Source of the DNA: Mimachlamys varia
Lineage: Eukaryota > Mollusca > Bivalvia > Pectinida > Pectinidae
DNA: 64,000 bases
Assembly: GCA_947623455.1 (NCBI GenBank)
Contig: OX392541.1
Location: forward strand, 11,536,719 to 11,600,718
Direction of reading: 5' to 3'
Position numbers and translations under genes: made by a program. The notes under the pieces were generated by a model, which ran no database searches, was not told the DNA's origin, and worked only from the letters and a program-made list of their open reading frames with translations. Below, one piece after another: positions 59,455 through 64,000 of the stretch (the stretch's first letter is position 1; every line of letters begins with the position of its first letter).

Positions 59455-59672
59455 TCTAAATTCATAAATTTAAGAGGTTTTACGCACCTGACCATTCTAT
59501 TTCTATTTTAGTACTAGAACATTTCGATTTCCAACTTTTGGCCGCTTGCACCACTGACGAGTCCCAGGAGAACGAAAGAGCTGTATGGTGCAGTAAACTT
59601 CATTTTTTCGGCATATATTACTAAATTTTAAATGTGCAAAATTTCTGTGTCTGTGTTACATTATCTAGCATA
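59455..59672 (+). repeat. H-family repeat, copy 9
   Basis: CATAAATTTAAGAGGTTTTACG through the ribozyme to CTGTGTTACATTATC. It lies just upstream of exon 1a. Confidence 0.7.
59548..59591 (+). ncRNA. Hammerhead ribozyme, core intact, stem I fully paired
   Basis: Stem I is GCACCA/TGGTGC, six Watson-Crick pairs where other copies have one U-G. The core is CTGACGA with GAAA and GTA. Weak points are a C-A mismatch in stem II (GTCC/GAAC) and the loss of one of two stem III pairs (GAAAG). Confidence 0.7.
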
Positions 59673-59679
59673 GCTAAGG

Positions 59680-60860
59680 ATAAGATCAGTTTCCTTCCAT
59701 ACAACACAGATTGTAAATGTTAACAGTCTTGTTTGAGGTATGATATTTTGATATTTGCATACCCCTACCCAACCCCGCCAAGCCCCAAACCCTCAAACCC
59801 CCAAACCCAACTCAGATTTCCTGACTGTCCAAGGACGGCCCTGGATTGTTTGTTGTGTAATAGTCTAATTTCTCTAATGCCATATTGCTTATTTCATTAT
59901 GTAAGCAATGGGACAGCATCATGTCACATGTCACATTTATAATTAATTTCAAGTAAATTCTTTCTCAAACAATGCCGCTTGTGTTGATCTACACATGAAT
60001 GTTTTGCACATACAAATGATCATATGTAAGATGTTGTTTTAGATCGCCTATCCATCCATGGCACTGTGAAATATCCGGTTCGATTTTGATCTTTCCTTTT
60101 TCGAATTTTGCCCCTAGTTTGGCACACCAAGTATAACTCTAGGCGCCTGTTTCTTGGTTTTTTTTATAATTTAGCCATGTGATTTGCTTCACCACAACCA
60201 AACTATACAGTACTGCAGTGTAATAACAAGAGGGAAAACGCATGAGTTGTAAAACTTATTTTTCCCTGTATAGGAAGATAAGAACGAATACGAAGCAATA
60301 AAACTAAAATTTTCTTATTATTATCAACATGATTTTTCGCTGATAATCAACCATCCAAATGTACACCTAAAGGTGTTTTTCAAACTTCACCTGTTCCAAA
60401 AATAAATTAGAGAATACCGAATTCAGTGTCAGAAGGCTTCAAATTAAGTCTAGCATTAGATCTAGAAAGTTTCTGCTTAAAAGAAACTCAACTATCATAC
60501 ACTTTGTTTTTTGGCGTTGAAAAACATTTTGTTTTATCAAATTGTTATTTAATATATTGAATCACGTGATGTGGTGTTTGCCGGTTTATCTTGTCTTACA
60601 TGTAGCTGACACGAAAAACATGACACCTGCTACGAATTCAAAATGTTTGTTAAAATTATGTCTAAATGACAAACATTCCAACACTAGCTTTCCAGATAGG
60701 CCTCATACTTAGATCAGTCTTATCATCAAAATTCTCAAGAGTGATATCACTTCCCGCTTCTGATGTGTTGTGTTTACATGTTGCAGTTGATTTGCCCTTA
60801 ATATCGAGTTTAAAAAAAAATAAAAACAGTGAAGCTTAAGATATATCAGCCGTGCTCTAA
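59680..60860. other. Upstream DNA, little recognised
   Basis: A C-rich stretch lies at 59755-59810 and a PLE terminal scrap (AAATAAATTAGAGAATACCG) at 60398-60420. No exon is seen. Confidence 0.35.
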
Positions 60861-60867
60861 AATGTTA

Positions 60868-61205
60868 GAGATAACGTAACAAACACATATCCTGCGCATT
60901 TTAAATGCCGTAAAAAATGAATTAATCCTCATCATACAGCTGTTTCGTCCTCCTAGGACTCTTCAGTGATGCTGTGGCGCCAAAACGATGAAATCCAACA
61001 TTTCTTAACTAACTTAGAAGCAGAAGGGTTAGGTGCCATAAATCCCTTTAGTTTATGCATATAGAAGTGAAATTAAACTAGTTATGTATAATTTCATATT
61101 GTGTACAACGAAAATGTGTATATTATGTACCGTGCCACTACTCAAATGAGACAACTGTGGCTATGAAGGCTCCAGCAAACCTCGGGGGACTGAACACTCC
61201 GCCGG
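60868..61205 (-). repeat. H-family repeat, copy 10, longest and with intact ribozyme
   Basis: It extends from AACGTAACAAACACATATCC to the CAAATGAGACAACTGTGGC and CAAACCTCGGGGGACTGA extension, the fullest copy in the window. Confidence 0.75.
60929..60972 (-). ncRNA. Hammerhead ribozyme, type I minimal, all elements intact
   Basis: On the minus strand: stem I CATCA/TGATG (5 Watson-Crick pairs), core CTGAAGA, stem II GTCC/GGAC (4 pairs) with loop TAGGA, GAAA, stem III AC/GT with loop AGCT, and triplet GTA with predicted cleavage between 60935 and 60934. All positions required by the hammerhead consensus (C3, U4, G5, A6, G8, A9, G12, A13, A14, A15.1-U16.1, H17) are present. The two-pair stem III matches ribozymes known from Penelope-like elements. 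Confidence 0.85.
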
Positions 61206-61615
61206 CAGAGTCTACACACCTTATGTAATGTTTAAAGGTTGTTTTTGAAGAATAATTCCAAATCCAGATTGTTGTGTATAGGTGCTTTTATTAGCGGAAA
61301 TGGTTGCAGTGATTCTACCAAGTCCGGGATCCGACTGAAGTACAATTTCAACTTTACCGGTATTTATATAAAAACTTAACCCGGTAGTCTAGACAGATTA
61401 CATGTTTAAGATGACCTATTGACAGACATGAGTGACAGTATTACATGTTGATGACTTATACTTCATGTTTGACCTGACAGATGACTGGTCATCCCAAGTA
61501 TATGGTATACAGTTGCTTAAGGCCATACATACATGTATTACTCTCATTTTAAAATACTCATATACTCTATTTCCTAAGATAACATTTATTAAAACTTATT
61601 ATTCTTCACTTATCA

Positions 61616-61745
61616 TGAAAGATGACGTAACACACACATATGCTGCACCTTTTAAACATTGTAATAGAACAAGTATGTCGTAAAAATGAATTAAACTTCA
61701 TCATGCAGATGTTGCCTCCTCCTAGGACTCTTCAGTGATGCTAGA
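61616..61745 (-). repeat. H-family repeat, copy 11, truncated
   Basis: GATGACGTAACACACACATATGC to the ribozyme, then breaks off at TGCTAGAAGTCAAATAG. It is in direct orientation with copy 10. Confidence 0.65.
61698..61741 (-). ncRNA. Hammerhead ribozyme, core-mutated
   Basis: Stem I CATCA/TGATG, CTGAAGA and stem II strands are kept. The GAAA segment reads GCAA, and the triplet is GCA rather than GTA, so it should not cleave. Confidence 0.6.
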
Positions 61746-61759
61746 AGTCAAATAGTGCT

Positions 61760-63355
61760 AAACAGTTTTTTTAATCGAAAGTTCGACTTGTGATGAAAGG
61801 AAAACCTACTGCAAGGGAAGCAACTCGCATATTTTAGAAAATGAGATAAGGGACACTACCCATTTGTGATTAGCAACAAGATTTTTTCCTACTCAGTCAA
61901 AGTATTTCATCTTAATAAACATTATTTAACTTTTTGGCACTGTATGAAGTGTTGGCCTGCATGTGAATTGAGGATGAATTTAATAAACCAATAACAATAT
62001 GAATATCGTTAGGAACAATGTATAAATCTATGTCCGGCACATGTTTATCAGATCATACTGAAATGTTTATATAAGTGTATTTCACATATACACATTATTA
62101 TTAAAAAGGTAAATAGAACGCACCCTTTTTAACAAATGTACATTTCAACATCTGTGTTAGTAAAATAGGTATACTTCATTCGTACATGAATAGTTTTGTG
62201 TTGTCTATGTATATGTAAAATAGGCATATATAACACCTGCACCTGTGCATACGTCTTCCTTTGTACAGCGTAATAATTAGGTACATTGTACATACCTGAA
62301 ATTCCCACATGTAAATTTACATGCAGGTATGTTTTTGTATATCAGTTATAATAAAATATTCTGTATCAAATTTAATAATGTATTAACTTATAAATTATGT
62401 CTGTTATGTATGTCACAGCTGTTTAATAACACATTCCAATAAAAATATATGCAATATCAGTTCATCCGTTTGATCAACTTTGTAAGCCGAGTGTGTCATA
62501 CACTGTATGAAAACGAGAGTATGGCATTGTACATGTACACACCTGGCGCGCAATTTGCTGTTTGATTAGCAGTTTCTGAAAAGTTATGGTTCTTTATTCT
62601 GAAAATATATGATTTATGACATTTTGGAGCAACCGTTCTTATGCATTGTACACTAATTGGTGCACAAGTGTTTAATCAGGAATAATCACATCATATTTCT
62701 ATAAGAAATGCAGTGATCTTAAATATGGAAGGCCGTTTGGATTTTGACCTATTGAAATGAAGATATCTAATATAATGAAATATATCTATATTTGAAATAA
62801 AGATATCTCTATTTGAAATAAAGATATCTATAATTAAAATATAGTATATATATTCAACTACAGAGATCTTTATTTCTACTGATGGAGAGAATGTATATTA
62901 GTTTCTGCCTGTTATTAAATCCAATTCTCTATTTAAAATAAAGATAACTGCATGTATTTGAAAAACACCAAAACAACTTACCATACTTGAATGTATGCAG
63001 GTGTAAATATACCTGAAAAGATCAAACGTGTGCTATTGACATGTAAATTATAACAACCATACTCCTTATTAACAGTCTATAAAACCGGTTGTTTACATCG
63101 CTGGTTAAAGTATGAAAATAATATTCCTTTCACATAACATTGCTATTAACTTAACCTGTTATTTGGTGATGAAAATATTTGCAATGAAACCAGAACCGTG
63201 AAATAATTAAATTCAATTAAATACATGTATATGTATACCTATGACGCTCTGTTGACAATGTGTGCACGCGTGTTTGTTAGCATAAATACACATGAAAAAG
63301 CATTATATTGTACACCTTTGAATTACCCTTACACTCTTTCAATTTTGGACCTTTA
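61760..63355. other. Flanking DNA, nothing recognised
   Basis: Short direct repeats of TTGAAATAAAGATATCT lie at 62790-62835. A CATACCTGAAATTCCCACATG...CATGCAGGTATG inverted stretch lies at 62290-62330. No exon is seen. Confidence 0.35.
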
Positions 63356-63363
63356 GTGAGGTC

Positions 63364-63462
63364 AATATGGTGTTATACCAACCTGCTAGAATCAATTATT
63401 AACCGAGAGCGAAGTCTGAGGTCAATATTTAGGATTCTACCAGGTGTTTATAACACCATATT
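63364..63462. repeat. Foldback element
   Basis: AATATGGTGTTATACCAACC pairs with GGTGTTTATAACACCATATT over 30 bp with few mismatches. It is a short MITE-like hairpin. Confidence 0.65.
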
Positions 63463-64000
63463 AACCGAATCAAAGGCTCTTAATTTTTATATAAGATATG
63501 ACGTTGTTTGAAAAAGTGAATTATAGCTATCTTGATATTGCAGAAATTTTAAGTGGGGCACTGGATGTGACGTCACAATGAGTATAACGTCACAAAGATA
63601 ATATTGACTCGATGTTTCTAAAAGCAGAAGCATCAGGTCAATTTCACAAAATATGAACCTCCAGGTGACAATGTATTAGCCAATGAGAAATGAGAAAAGA
63701 CGGATGTTATCTAAAATAAGTTTTTTTATAATAATATCTATGTCAGCTGGGATGGACTGATACATGTACCAAGGTATGCTTGCAACATGTGATTTTACAG
63801 ATCTCATAAACGTGCATAGTCAGACATCTTTCATATGGCAATAAAAACCCACCACTGTCTGCTGTATACAATGATCCAACGTCAATATCTCTTGAGGCTT
63901 TATTAAAAAAGATATTTCGTAACTTCAACCTGTCATAACAGAATGTAATATAACTGCATGTCAAGGCGGCAATAATATTCAGTCTGGGTATCCCTCAGAC

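Overview
The window is animal nuclear DNA and most likely comes from a bivalve mollusc. It is AT-rich, has no bacterial gene packing, carries GT-AG exons separated by introns of several kilobases, and is filled with Penelope-like retroelement (PLE) debris, TTAA-targeting MITEs, foldback elements, a tRNA-derived SINE and dispersed repeats of a kind common in bivalves. The bivalve assignment is inferred from repeat character and from the shell-matrix-like gene; no species can be named.

One host locus can be read, on the minus strand. From its 3' end, six exons (12585-12650, 14276-14355, 15836-15926, 19418-19800, 20576-21364, 28388-28442) join in frame into a complete 487-codon secreted protein: signal peptide, Gly/Asn/Gln-rich region, a Cys-rich segment like the second half of a peritrophin-type chitin-binding domain, and a C-terminal laminin-G-like (LamG) domain. 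Further upstream on the same strand lie another signal-peptide exon (59063-59132) and two phase 1-1 EGF-like exons (48744-48872, 36465-36572). Their phase fits exon 20576-21364 exactly. They are either an alternative 5' end of the same gene (about 571 aa, with two EGF domains) or a separate neighbouring gene. The chitin-binding plus LamG pairing recalls Pif/BMSP-type shell matrix proteins, but no von Willebrand A domain is visible.

Nearly everything else is mobile DNA inside introns or flanks. A decayed PLE reverse transcriptase lies at 9183-10977, and about fourteen 5'-truncated copies of its 3' end are scattered on both strands. A second PLE lineage is represented by two GIY-YIG endonuclease remnants (2325-2535, 24159-24440).

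The most interesting signal is a repeat family of roughly 220-330 bp, present in eleven copies, that contains a minimal type I hammerhead self-cleaving ribozyme. One copy (60929-60972, minus strand) keeps the full catalytic core and every helix. Others show compensatory stem changes or identifiable core mutations. Such ribozymes are known in PLEs and in small non-autonomous 'retrozymes'.

Other structures include several TTAA-bounded element families (3936-4323, 6739-9170, 18532-18923, 37500-38568, 44980-46751, 54272-54496), a 610-bp foldback with a 9-bp target duplication and a paralogous empty site, near-perfect palindromes, a 60-68-bp satellite array (57160-58185), and local duplications in the 24-26 kb and 32-36 kb introns.
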